Source of the DNA: Candidatus Aenigmatarchaeota archaeon
GTDB taxonomy: Archaea > Aenigmatarchaeota > Aenigmatarchaeia > PWEA01
NCBI GenBank assembly: GCA_003553905.1
Contig: PWEA01000015.1
Span: 1 to 33,414 of the forward strand
Length of the DNA stretch: 33,414 nt
Direction of reading: 5' to 3'
Shown: in pieces, positions 1 through 8,450 of the stretch
How positions within the stretch are numbered: the first letter of the stretch is position 1
How the letters are laid out: every line of letters starts with the position of its first letter
Notes under the pieces: model-generated
The model's input: the letters and a program-made list of their open reading frames with translations, nothing else
What the model was told of the DNA's origin: nothing
The model's database searches: none
Position numbers and translations under genes: made by a program

Positions 1-410
1 TATTTCTTCATTCCCTTTCTGTCCTTGTTTGCTTCTTCGATCTCAAGTAGAAGTTCAAAATCGGGACTATCCATCTCGTCAATCGCTTCCTTCGCATCTG
101 ATATACTTCCTCCAAGTATCTTTTCTAGTTCATTTGTTTCCGATCCGTCTTCCTGTTGTACATCGTCTTCCTTTGGTTCCTTGAACGACTCGCCGAACTC
201 CTTCGCCCAAAATTTACTTTTTTGCATTCCTCTTAGGGTAAATATCTTATCGATTTCTATATTTTCTTCATCGGAACCCAGATCCTCTGCAAGGAAACTT
301 TTCAGTGATTCGGATGAAGGGGTTGGTTCGTCTGTGTGATCTATCGTCCCTGTTATGGTTCTTCTTCCCAGTAAAGGATTTTTCTTTCTTTCTTTTATCT
401 TTACTTTCAT
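1..410 (-). CDS. rps24e: Ribosomal protein S24e (eS24), truncated by the window edge, with C-terminal extension
   Basis: Manual reverse-strand translation from ATG at 410: MKVKIKERKKNPLLGRRTITGTIDHTDEPTPSSESLKSFLAEDLGSDEENIEIDKIFTLRGMQKSKFWAKEF...; open to the window edge; next to spt4/rpoE1 as in other archaea. Confidence 0.85.
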   Translation of the reverse strand, partial: MKVKIKERKKNPLLGRRTITGTIDHTDEPTPSSESLKSFLAEDLGSDEENIEIDKIFTLRGMQKSKFWAKEFGESFKEPKEDDVQQEDGSETNELEKILGGSISDAKEAIDEMDSPDFELLLEIEEANKDRKGMKK

Positions 411-415
411 GGTTT

Positions 416-604
416 TTACCTCATTTTTATCGCGTACTTTCCTGGTGTTTCTATGCTCACTGCATCTGCTATTTCTGAATCAGGATCAATTATTATAGCC
501 ATTCCTTCCCAGTTTTTGGTCAGATCCGATGTTTTGCATGCGGGGCATTCGCTGCCCTGTACAAGTCTTCTGCATTCTTTACATGCCCTTTCTCGTTTTG
601 CCAT
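416..604 (-). CDS. spt4: Transcription elongation factor Spt4 (RpoE'')
   Basis: MAKRERACKECRRLVQGSECPACKTSDLTKNWEGMAIIIDPDSEIA...GKYAIKMR; four-Cys zinc ribbon typical of archaeal Spt4. Confidence 0.93.
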   Translation of the reverse strand: MAKRERACKECRRLVQGSECPACKTSDLTKNWEGMAIIIDPDSEIADAVSIETPGKYAIKMR

Positions 605-639
605 AATAACCACAAACGTTTATATCCAAACATTTAAAT

Positions 640-1191
640 TTATTCGTTCTCTTCGTTGTCTTCATCGTTTTCTTCTATCCACTTCAGAGCACCCAACCTG
701 GGCTGTTTCATCGTAAGGCCTACTTTGTTGTCTTTAGAGTAGGATACTGATATTATCCTCGCACGCACAAGATCGCCGTTTTTCAGTCGTTTTCCTGATT
801 CTTTTCCATCTAGAGAGTCGTTCTTCTCGTCGTAGTTTACATAGTCGTCCATGACTTGGGATATGTGTATAAGCGCATCAATCGGGCCTATCCTTACAAA
901 TCCACCGAACTCTGTCACATCAACGACCTCTCCTACTACAACTTCGTGTTCCTGCGGCTCGAAAACAAGCATTTCGAACTCCACGGGGTAGTAAGCTGCC
1001 CCGTCTTCTGGAAGTACCTTTCCCTCGCCTATATCACCCACCTCCTCTATAGAAAGTATGAAACCCATCTTAGGCTTAAGAAGGCCTTCGTATTTTTCTT
1101 TAAGGGACTCGTATACGGAATCTTTTAGTCCCATGTTGAATTTTTCGGGGTCTACTCTTACTGTATCCTTTACATCAATTATTTTATACAT
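640..1191 (-). CDS. rpoE1: DNA-directed RNA polymerase subunit Rpo7 (E')
   Basis: MYKIIDVKDTVRVDPEKF...; C-terminal S1 domain (GEVVDVTEFGGFVRIGPIDALIHISQV); adjacent to spt4. Confidence 0.95.
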   Translation of the reverse strand: MYKIIDVKDTVRVDPEKFNMGLKDSVYESLKEKYEGLLKPKMGFILSIEEVGDIGEGKVLPEDGAAYYPVEFEMLVFEPQEHEVVVGEVVDVTEFGGFVRIGPIDALIHISQVMDDYVNYDEKNDSLDGKESGKRLKNGDLVRARIISVSYSKDNKVGLTMKQPRLGALKWIEENDEDNEENE

Positions 1192-1221
1192 AACAATCTC
1201 CTTGGAGTGGTTGACACATAC

Positions 1222-1710
1222 TTACTCCTTTCTTCTTTTATATATCTTTTTGCAGTGGTTTATCAATCTAATTGCTTCATCACTTCCAAACGATCCCTTT
1301 ATCTCGATTTCTTCGCCTTTGATCTGCCCTAGCCTCCTGATAAAGTCTTTGATTTCCTCGAAGGATTCCTTTTTATGGGATCGGTTATTAAAATTCGATT
1401 CTGCACAAGGAACCAAAAGAACCTTATCATTTTTTATTCCATTTTCTTTTGTTCTTATTGAAGCAGTTGGACGGGCCTCTACGATAGCTCCCGGTTCGAT
1501 AGATTCATCGGTTAGTAAAAATCCATCAAGGGGTTTCCCGTTGTCGTGGGTGGTTTGCAGAATTATTCCGTAGTCTTCTGGATATACATCTTCTTTGGGT
1601 AACATACCTTCAAGTTCCAGTATTTTATTGTCGTAGGAATACTTGCACCTACTTCCCTGTCTTGCCTTTACCAAGAAGTTTATTCCTTCTTTCTTGTCTG
1701 TGCTCATCAT
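1222..1710 (-). CDS. Divergent inorganic pyrophosphatase-family protein, active site apparently lost
   Basis: GSRCKYSYD...YPEDYGIILQT...NGKPLDGFLL...PGAIVEARP...NDKVLLVP aligns by eye with family I PPase, but most catalytic residues are replaced (see findings). Position between rpoE1 and PIN matches the ppa slot in other archaea. Confidence 0.8.
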   Translation of the reverse strand: MMSTDKKEGINFLVKARQGSRCKYSYDNKILELEGMLPKEDVYPEDYGIILQTTHDNGKPLDGFLLTDESIEPGAIVEARPTASIRTKENGIKNDKVLLVPCAESNFNNRSHKKESFEEIKDFIRRLGQIKGEEIEIKGSFGSDEAIRLINHCKKIYKRRKE

Positions 1711-2102
1711 CTTATATCACCTTCTACTTCAACATGGTCCTTTGTTCTTACGTAAACTGTAGGGACGGACCTTTTTCTGAACTGGTTCCTTAAATTTTTG
1801 TCGTTTGTTGCAATTACAGGTTTTTCGTATCTTCTTGCAAGTTCTATTATAGAAGAATCCCCATCTATGCGCTTTGTTTCTACTATCTCTACGTTTTTTC
1901 TGTCCAGCAACTCAAGAGCTATTTTAGCAGCCCTTGATTCCTTTCCTCTTCCCCTTGCAAGTTTTCGAATCTCTGTCTTCACCGGTTCAGGCATTACCAT
2001 ACTGTAGTTATCGACCAAAAGTTCATCTATCTCTTCAAAAACATCCAGACCTAACTCGCCCGGTGCCATGAGAAAGTTTGCATCAAGTATGACTGTTGCG
2101 AT
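1707..2102 (-). CDS. PIN-domain protein (Fcf1/VapC-like), probable AUC start
   Basis: The reading frame runs upstream of the first ATG (2069) to give (I/M)ATVILDANFLMAPGELGLDVFEEIDELL...; PIN motif ILDAN, later SSIIELARRYEKPVIATNDKNLRNQFRKR. SD GGTGA at 2107-2111. Confidence 0.85.
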   Translation of the reverse strand: MATVILDANFLMAPGELGLDVFEEIDELLVDNYSMVMPEPVKTEIRKLARGRGKESRAAKIALELLDRKNVEIVETKRIDGDSSIIELARRYEKPVIATNDKNLRNQFRKRSVPTVYVRTKDHVEVEGDIR

Positions 2103-2111
2103 TGTTTCACC

Positions 2112-2378
2112 CTATAGCTCTTCAGGCAGGTCTTCGTTGGATATATCAAGCTTATCTCCATCTTTTTGTTTTTTGCGTGCTCTTTTCCTGTTTTTCTCTT
2201 TCTTATTTCTAACGTTTTCGATGAACTTTTCGACATCTACACCCATTTTTTGCAGAGAGTTCGAATGGATTTGTATAAGAGAATCAACTATGTTGCTGAG
2301 ACGAGCAAGCTCGCCCCTCTCGTTTAAAAGCGCCTCCAGGGCACCTTTATGATAACCCATTTCTTCTTCTTTAGCCAT
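2112..2378 (-). CDS. Small hypothetical protein with basic C-terminus
   Basis: 88 aa ORF MAKEEEMGYHKGALEALLNERGELARLSNIVDSLIQIHSNSLQKMGVDVEKFI...; same strand, and its stop lies just before the PIN SD. Confidence 0.7.
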   Translation of the reverse strand: MAKEEEMGYHKGALEALLNERGELARLSNIVDSLIQIHSNSLQKMGVDVEKFIENVRNKKEKNRKRARKKQKDGDKLDISNEDLPEEL

Positions 2379-2416
2379 AGTCCTAGTTTTGTTGCGAGAC
2401 TTTTAAAAACTTGGAT

Positions 2417-4147
2417 CTACTGTACCGTTACCGATTTCGCAAGGTTCCGTGGCTTGTCTATGGGAAGACCATTCCTTTTTGCTATCCAGTAAGTTAAAAG
2501 AAAACCAAGGATTGTTGAGGCAAACACAAAGCTTTCGTTTCTTTCGGGAAACCAGAAATCCTTGTTGTGTGGGGATAATTTTATGGTGTTTGCACCACGT
2601 GATTCCACCTCCTTTACGTTTGAGGCTATACTAGAATTGCCATCTGGTATAAGCGAAACTACGGGAGTGTTATCTTCAATAAGTGCAAGGGTTCCATGTT
2701 TGAGTTCACCCGCCATCATGCCCTCGGCGTGTATGTATGCTATTTCTTTGAGTTTAAGGGCAATCTCCCTTGCTATAGGATAGGCTTCGCCTTTACCTAT
2801 TATATAGAGGTCTTCTTCATCGGACAGTTCTTCAGCAAGCTCCTTTATCTTATCCTCGTTTTTTTGTATAGTGTTCTTTAATGCATTTGCTAAATCCGCA
2901 TTATAGTTTGCTCCGTCTATACTACTCGATAACCTCATTATTGTGTACAGTTGATTTATGAAGGTCTTCGTTGCGGCTACACATATTTCTTGGCCTGCGT
3001 TTATTCTCAAGTTCACATCGGACATCCTTTCTATCGTTGAATGGGGAACGTTTGTTATGGATGCTATATCTGCACCCTTTTTTCTTGAATGGTTGACAGC
3101 CTCTATAACGTCTTTTGTTTCTCCTGACTGAGAAACCGGCACCAGCAGGGTTTTATCGTCGGCCCTTTCATAGTTTTTAAATTCGGAGGCTATGAGAGCC
3201 TGTGCTTCTATCCCTGCCTTCTGTAGAAAATAGACCCCAAGAAGGGAAGCATGGTAGCTTGTCCCTGAAGCAGTGAAAATAATCTTTTCATGTTCCTTTA
3301 ACATATCCCTAAATTTATTGAGATCATTCTTCTGTGATCTATCCAATGTTTTTTCTAGTTTTCTGAGGACACTTGGAATTTCGTTGATTTCTTTATACAT
3401 GTAATGTTCGAAGTTTTTTTTGTTGGGGCTTTTCTTGCTCCATTTTATGGTCTTTGGTTGTTTATCGACAATCTTTCCCTTGTGATTTTTAACAACAAGC
3501 TCACTACCACGGACCGTGGCATATTCGTTGTCATCAAGGAATACAACATTTTCCGTGTGTTCTGAAAAAGCATGTATATCCGATGCAAAAAACAATCCAT
3601 CTGAACCGATCCCAATGGCCATTGGTGAACCGTTCTTCATTACAAAAACCTCCTCTCTTTTTGAGTCGAGGACGGCTATTGAGTAGCTGCCCTTGGCCTC
3701 TTTCATGAACTCCCTTATCGCCGTTTCAACGCAACCATCCTGGGATCTTTGTTCTATGAAATGCACAACTACCTCCGAATCAGTCTCTGAGGTGAACCTG
3801 TGTTCACCGAGCTCCCTCTTCATCTCCTCCCAATTTTCAAGTATCCCGTTATGAACAAGGGCAAACCTGCCGCAGCATGATACATGTGGATGTGCGTTTT
3901 CCTCGGAAACCTCTCCGTGAGTTGCCCATCTGGTATGTCCTATCCCAGCCTTTGATTTTTTGTCTTTTAAATCAAGATCACTCTTTATATCATCCAGCTC
4001 ACCCACAGCCTTTTTTATATGTATTTCGAAGTCCGACGACACAGCTATACCGGCAGAATCATAGCCCCTGTATTCAAGACGTTTCAATGAATTTAGAAGA
4101 ACCTCGCATGTGTTTCCACTTCCATAGTATCCGGCTATACCACACAC
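2417..4147 (-). CDS. glmS: Glutamine-fructose-6-phosphate aminotransferase (isomerizing)
   Basis: MCGIAGYYG N-terminal nucleophile (GTG start), SIS domains (SGTSYHASLLG, SQSGETKD), C-terminal KPRNLAKSVTVQ. Confidence 0.97.
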   Translation of the reverse strand: MCGIAGYYGSGNTCEVLLNSLKRLEYRGYDSAGIAVSSDFEIHIKKAVGELDDIKSDLDLKDKKSKAGIGHTRWATHGEVSEENAHPHVSCCGRFALVHNGILENWEEMKRELGEHRFTSETDSEVVVHFIEQRSQDGCVETAIREFMKEAKGSYSIAVLDSKREEVFVMKNGSPMAIGIGSDGLFFASDIHAFSEHTENVVFLDDNEYATVRGSELVVKNHKGKIVDKQPKTIKWSKKSPNKKNFEHYMYKEINEIPSVLRKLEKTLDRSQKNDLNKFRDMLKEHEKIIFTASGTSYHASLLGVYFLQKAGIEAQALIASEFKNYERADDKTLLVPVSQSGETKDVIEAVNHSRKKGADIASITNVPHSTIERMSDVNLRINAGQEICVAATKTFINQLYTIMRLSSSIDGANYNADLANALKNTIQKNEDKIKELAEELSDEEDLYIIGKGEAYPIAREIALKLKEIAYIHAEGMMAGELKHGTLALIEDNTPVVSLIPDGNSSIASNVKEVESRGANTIKLSPHNKDFWFPERNESFVFASTILGFLLTYWIAKRNGLPIDKPRNLAKSVTVQ

Positions 4148-4148
4148 C

Positions 4149-4856
4149 TTATACCACCTCTGTTTTGTCCGCTGCTGCTAGATTGTTTGCTTTTCGAAGA
4201 TCTTCGTGTTTTCCTACATCTATCCAGTAGTCTTCGAACCTGGTGTGCCTGACGTCTTTTCCATCCTCCAGCATCATCTTTAAGGATTCGGTTATTTCAT
4301 ATTCACCTCTCTCTGATACATCGGTTTTGTCTATATATCTGTATATACCCGGCGTAAACACATATGTTCCTGTGTTTATGAGATTTGAAGGAGGGTTTTT
4401 CGGTTTTTCTAAAACATCAGTTACCCTGTTTCCATCTACTTTAAGTACTCCGAACTCTTTGGGACTTTCCACTTCAAAACTTCCTATAACAGCTTCGGGA
4501 TCTTCATTTTTGAAATATGAGATAGCTCTTTCTATGTTTTTTCTGTGCATGAACACATCACCATTAACTGTTATAAATGGTGATTCGAAGGAAGACTTTC
4601 CTATTGCGTGCGCGGTTCCCAGCTGTTTTTTTTGTTCAATAAATTCAAGATCATCGTAATCTTCTAGGGCATCCATCAATTTTTCGCCTAGATAACCCAT
4701 TATTACAGTGATGTCTTCTACTCCAAGAGATCTGAGATCGTCTATTATGTGTTTTATCAGAGGCCTTCCCTTCACCTTAACGAGCACCTTCGGCTTGTCC
4801 TCGGTCAAAGGACGCAGCCTGGTACCCTTTCCGGCTGCAAGTATCAGAGCTTTCAT
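4149..4856 (-). CDS. Sugar-phosphate nucleotidyltransferase (GlmU/RmlA-like N-terminal domain)
   Basis: MKALILAAGKGTRLRPLTEDKPKVLVKVKGRPLIKHI; adjacent to glmS. Confidence 0.92.
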   Translation of the reverse strand: MKALILAAGKGTRLRPLTEDKPKVLVKVKGRPLIKHIIDDLRSLGVEDITVIMGYLGEKLMDALEDYDDLEFIEQKKQLGTAHAIGKSSFESPFITVNGDVFMHRKNIERAISYFKNEDPEAVIGSFEVESPKEFGVLKVDGNRVTDVLEKPKNPPSNLINTGTYVFTPGIYRYIDKTDVSERGEYEITESLKMMLEDGKDVRHTRFEDYWIDVGKHEDLRKANNLAAADKTEVV

Positions 4857-4957
4857 ATTATCTCCAAATACTTGTATGCTGCACCTATATAAAAATAATT
4901 AAAACAGAATCCTTTGTGTTATTAAAATATTTATACCTGTTTCTGTAATTTGGTTGT

Positions 4958-5881
4958 ATGACAGAACGTCTCATCAAGGAAAAAAACGGGGATCTGTGGA
5001 TGAAGGATGTTAAGATTCTCGAAGAGGAAAAAATAGATTCACTTAGTAGCAAAACACTTGTGGTGCTTGAATCAATAGTAGAGGAGGAGTCCTACCCAAA
5101 AAGAATTGCTGAGAAACTAGATATACATGAACAGAGAGTCTATTACCATATAAAAAAACTAAAGGATTCTGGCCTAATAGAAGTTTCAAGGGAGGAAAGG
5201 CGCGGTGGTGCACTTTGTAAGTTTTATCGCCCTGTCGCAGGAGCCTTTGCATTTAACATAGATAGGGAATGGAGCAGAAGTATGAGAAACGATCTGAGTG
5301 TGGAAAGCGAGGTTCTGGACTTTTTTTCTGAGTTTATAGGTTCCGGAACCTTCCGAGGTTCTATGGTTGTTGGCTCTCCAAAGGAACATGGTCCGTTTAT
5401 GACTGCTGCCAGAGACGGTCATTATGCAGTTCAGCTTGGGCTGTATCTCGGCGGGTTTTGTGATTCCGAGAATAGATTCGTGGTCAAACTTGATACAGAG
5501 GTCAAGGCAGAAAAGGCTCTGGATAGGGATCTTATCCTTGTTGGGGGTCCAATAACCAACACTGTTTCAAGAGATCTCAATGAGAATTTGGAGGTCGGGT
5601 TCGATTGGGAGAAAACTTGGAAGATAACCTCGGATGTAACAGCGAACACATATTCCGATGAGAACATAGGACTTGTTGCAAAGGTACATGATGGGGACCA
5701 TGTACGGATACTTCTTTCAGGTCTTGACTTTGAGGGCACAAAGACCTGTATACTTGGTGTGACACAACAACCCGATAAGGTTCTCGGTGGGTATAAAAAA
5801 GGCGAGGATTTCTATCGGGTTATACGGGGATTAGATAGAGATGGTGACGGAAAAACGGATGATATAGAAGTTCTTGAGTAA
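4958..5881 (+). CDS. Winged-HTH (ArsR-like) protein with S-layer-like C-terminal domain
   Basis: wHTH TLVVLESIVEEESYPKRIAEKLDIHEQRVYYHIKKLKDSGLIEV; then GGPITN...NIGLVAKV..RILLSGLDFEGTKTCILGVTQ and terminal LDRDGDGKTDDIEVLE. Confidence 0.7.
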   Translation: MTERLIKEKNGDLWMKDVKILEEEKIDSLSSKTLVVLESIVEEESYPKRIAEKLDIHEQRVYYHIKKLKDSGLIEVSREERRGGALCKFYRPVAGAFAFNIDREWSRSMRNDLSVESEVLDFFSEFIGSGTFRGSMVVGSPKEHGPFMTAARDGHYAVQLGLYLGGFCDSENRFVVKLDTEVKAEKALDRDLILVGGPITNTVSRDLNENLEVGFDWEKTWKITSDVTANTYSDENIGLVAKVHDGDHVRILLSGLDFEGTKTCILGVTQQPDKVLGGYKKGEDFYRVIRGLDRDGDGKTDDIEVLE

Positions 5882-5884
5882 GGT

Positions 5885-6811
5885 TTATTTGTCTATTCCT
5901 ATTCTTTCGGCATTCATATCGGCAATTTTCTGAATATTTTCGACAACTTCCCCGCCGCCATCCTTCTTAAATAGATGTTTAAATCTACCCTGTGCTTTCA
6001 GATACTCCTCTACCGGTTTTCTGTCTTTTATTTTTCTCACATTTGTTAGTTGGCCATCCTCAAGCTCAAATATAGGATACAAACCGGTTTCCACGGCGAG
6101 CCTGGCTATATCTATTGTATTCTTTGATTCGTGTTTCCATCCTCTGGGACATGGGGCAAAGACTTGTATATATTTTGGACCCTCTGTCTCTAGTGCCTTA
6201 TTGATTTTTTTCTTGAAGTCTTCTGGATAAGCTACGCTAGCGGTGGCTACGTATCTAAGGCCATGTGCAGCGGCTATACTGGGCATATCCTTTTTATGAA
6301 TATTTTCACCGAAGCTTTCTTTCCCTGCTGGACTTGTTGTAGTTGCTGCTCCAATAGGAGTACTGCTGCTTCTTTGTATTCCTGTGTTCATGTATGCCTC
6401 GTTGTCATAACATATGTAGAGAACGTCGTGACCCCTTTCCATCATGCCACTCAGACTTCTTATTCCTATATCAAATGTAGCTCCATCACCTGCAAGAACC
6501 ACAAAGTTCACGTCTTCGTAGTCCATGTAGCCCTCCTTCCCGCGCTTGCTGAAAGACTTATATGCTGTTTCAATTCCACCGGCAACCGCCGCTGAGTTTT
6601 CGAATATATTATGTATCCAACTTATTCCCCAGGCACTTTCTGGGTATGGGGTAGTTGTTACCTCCATACAGCCCGTTGGCATGGAAAGAATGGTTTTTGG
6701 ACCAGTTGCCTCTGTTACTAGCTTAGATGTTAGTGCTGCTCCACAACCGGGACATGCTCTATGCCCGGGACAGAACAGTTCTTCTCCATGCTTGAATTTA
6801 TCCTTATTCAT
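5885..6811 (-). CDS. porB: Pyruvate/2-oxoacid:ferredoxin oxidoreductase subunit beta
   Basis: GHRACPGCGAAL, LAGDGATFDIGIRSLSGMMERGHDVLYICYDNEAYMNTGIQRSSSTP (TPP motif). Confidence 0.95.
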   Translation of the reverse strand: MNKDKFKHGEELFCPGHRACPGCGAALTSKLVTEATGPKTILSMPTGCMEVTTTPYPESAWGISWIHNIFENSAAVAGGIETAYKSFSKRGKEGYMDYEDVNFVVLAGDGATFDIGIRSLSGMMERGHDVLYICYDNEAYMNTGIQRSSSTPIGAATTTSPAGKESFGENIHKKDMPSIAAAHGLRYVATASVAYPEDFKKKINKALETEGPKYIQVFAPCPRGWKHESKNTIDIARLAVETGLYPIFELEDGQLTNVRKIKDRKPVEEYLKAQGRFKHLFKKDGGGEVVENIQKIADMNAERIGIDK

Positions 6812-8028
6812 TTTTTATCATCCTCGAGGAGTTCGGTTCTCAAAGGTTCCCATCTTTCTTCTTTTCCGAATTCAATATCTTCAGGTAGTTTTCCACGAAG
6901 TTCCTTTGTCTGTTCTACTATATTTTTTATGTTGTCTTTTTTTACGTCTCTTCCGGCTAAACCTACTATAAAGTTCAATATTGGTATCCTGCTTCCATTG
7001 GAATAGAGTGCAGACTTTATGTCTATAGCCAGACCACCCTGGTATCCAAGAGAAATATCCTTCTCTACAACAGCTATAGCTTCTGCATCTTCCAACACTT
7101 CACATAGTTCTTCTGTTGGGAAGGGCCTGTAAACCCGCGGTCTCACAATACCTATTTTTTCTCCCCTTTGTCTGTATTCGTCTACAATATACTTCATAGT
7201 TCCACAGACGCTTCCAAGGGCTACTAGTAATACGTCTGCATCCTCAGCACGGTAGGTTTCTAAAAGGCCGTTGTAGCCAAGGCCATACTCTCGATCAAAT
7301 ATATTGGCAAATTCCTCGACAGCCTCTGCTATCTTATCCTTAGCCTTCAGTTGGGCTTGGTGTACTTCGTATCTTGTTTCAGTCCAATGTTCAGGTCTTG
7401 CGTATGCTCCCATTGTTTTGGGATCCGAAGGATCTAGAGTATGGACAGGACTTCTTTCAGGTAGGAACTCTCTTATTTCCTTCCTACTGAACGGTTCGAC
7501 TTTTTCCTGGACATGTGTTAGTATGAAGCCGTCCAGACAGGACAGCGCAGGAAGCGAAATTTCTTCGTCTTCTGCAACCCTATAAGCCATTGCTATGTTG
7601 TCCATGGCTTCCTGGACATCCTCTGCATAGAACTGTATCATCCCACCATCCCTTTCTGCAAAGGTGTCTGTATGATCTCCCCATATACTTAGTGGAGCCG
7701 AAAGGCTTCTGTTTGCTATTGCAAGCACAAGAGGAAGTCTCATTCCTGATGCACTGAACAAGGGCTCACTCATCAACTTGAGACCCTGTGAACAGGTAGC
7801 AGTGAAGGTTCTGGCACCTGCTGCACTTGCTCCCAGAGCAGTTGAAGCAGCGTTGAACTCACTATCTACCCTCACATATTCGCTGGTGAGCTCTCCATCT
7901 GCTACCATTTCACTTATCCTTTCTACGATATCGGTTTGAGGTGTTATAGGATAAGCAGGTATTACATCTGGATCACACGCCTTGACAGCCTCTGCGACTG
8001 CATCATAACCCGTCATCATTTTTGCCAT
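6808..8028 (-). CDS. porA: Pyruvate/2-oxoacid:ferredoxin oxidoreductase subunit alpha
   Basis: MTGYDAVAEAVKACDPDVIPAYPITPQTDIVERISEMVADGEL...FTATCSQGLKLMSE. Confidence 0.95.
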   Translation of the reverse strand: MAKMMTGYDAVAEAVKACDPDVIPAYPITPQTDIVERISEMVADGELTSEYVRVDSEFNAASTALGASAAGARTFTATCSQGLKLMSEPLFSASGMRLPLVLAIANRSLSAPLSIWGDHTDTFAERDGGMIQFYAEDVQEAMDNIAMAYRVAEDEEISLPALSCLDGFILTHVQEKVEPFSRKEIREFLPERSPVHTLDPSDPKTMGAYARPEHWTETRYEVHQAQLKAKDKIAEAVEEFANIFDREYGLGYNGLLETYRAEDADVLLVALGSVCGTMKYIVDEYRQRGEKIGIVRPRVYRPFPTEELCEVLEDAEAIAVVEKDISLGYQGGLAIDIKSALYSNGSRIPILNFIVGLAGRDVKKDNIKNIVEQTKELRGKLPEDIEFGKEERWEPLRTELLEDDKK

Positions 8029-8029
8029 A

Positions 8030-8314
8030 TTATTTTTCCTCCTCCTTCATTATTATAGCCTTTACAGGGCATTCTTCGGCACATATTCCACAGCCTTTGC
8101 AGTAGTCCAGATCAACCTCAAACTTTCCTTCTTCCGTTTCCTTTATTGCCATATCAGGACAGAACTTTTCACAGTTACCGCAAGCCACACATTTTTCGTG
8201 GTCTACCACCGGTCTTTCCGACCTCCAACTCCCGGTTTTATTTACAAGAGAAGTCCTTGGCTTTACAACTGCTCCTTTACTTATTTTAAGATTTTTATAT
8301 GGGTCATCTGTCAT
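8030..8314 (-). CDS. porD: Pyruvate ferredoxin oxidoreductase subunit delta (2x[4Fe-4S] ferredoxin)
   Basis: CVACGNCEKFCPD and CKGCGICAEECPV motifs; within por operon. Confidence 0.94.
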   Translation of the reverse strand: MTDDPYKNLKISKGAVVKPRTSLVNKTGSWRSERPVVDHEKCVACGNCEKFCPDMAIKETEEGKFEVDLDYCKGCGICAEECPVKAIIMKEEEK

Positions 8315-8450
8315 CTAAAATCTCACCTTCTTCATCTACAAACTTTATATCGTCTTTTTTCTCGTTGTAGAGCATCTGTTGGCGGATATCTCCCCACTGT
8401 ACCAAATCAGTGACAGGCTCATAACCTTCTTCCAGGAGCTTTTCTTTCAT
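8304..8450 (-). CDS. 48-aa small ORF between porG and porD (not in ORF track)
   Basis: MKEKLLEEGYEPVTDLVQWGDIRQQMLYNEKKDDIKFVDEEGEILDDR*; ATGA overlap with the porG stop and 11-nt overlap with porD start. Confidence 0.75.
   Translation of the reverse strand: MKEKLLEEGYEPVTDLVQWGDIRQQMLYNEKKDDIKFVDEEGEILDDR

Noticed and set aside
2051-2236. 61-aa minus-strand ORF (MSKSSSKTLEIRKRK...) crossing the PIN start; could imply PIN begins by a frameshift from its GTG at 2108-2110
   Set aside because: That frame encodes KQSQQSYLMQTFSWHRAS, unrelated to PIN. The intact PIN frame with ATC start explains the N-terminus without an indel.
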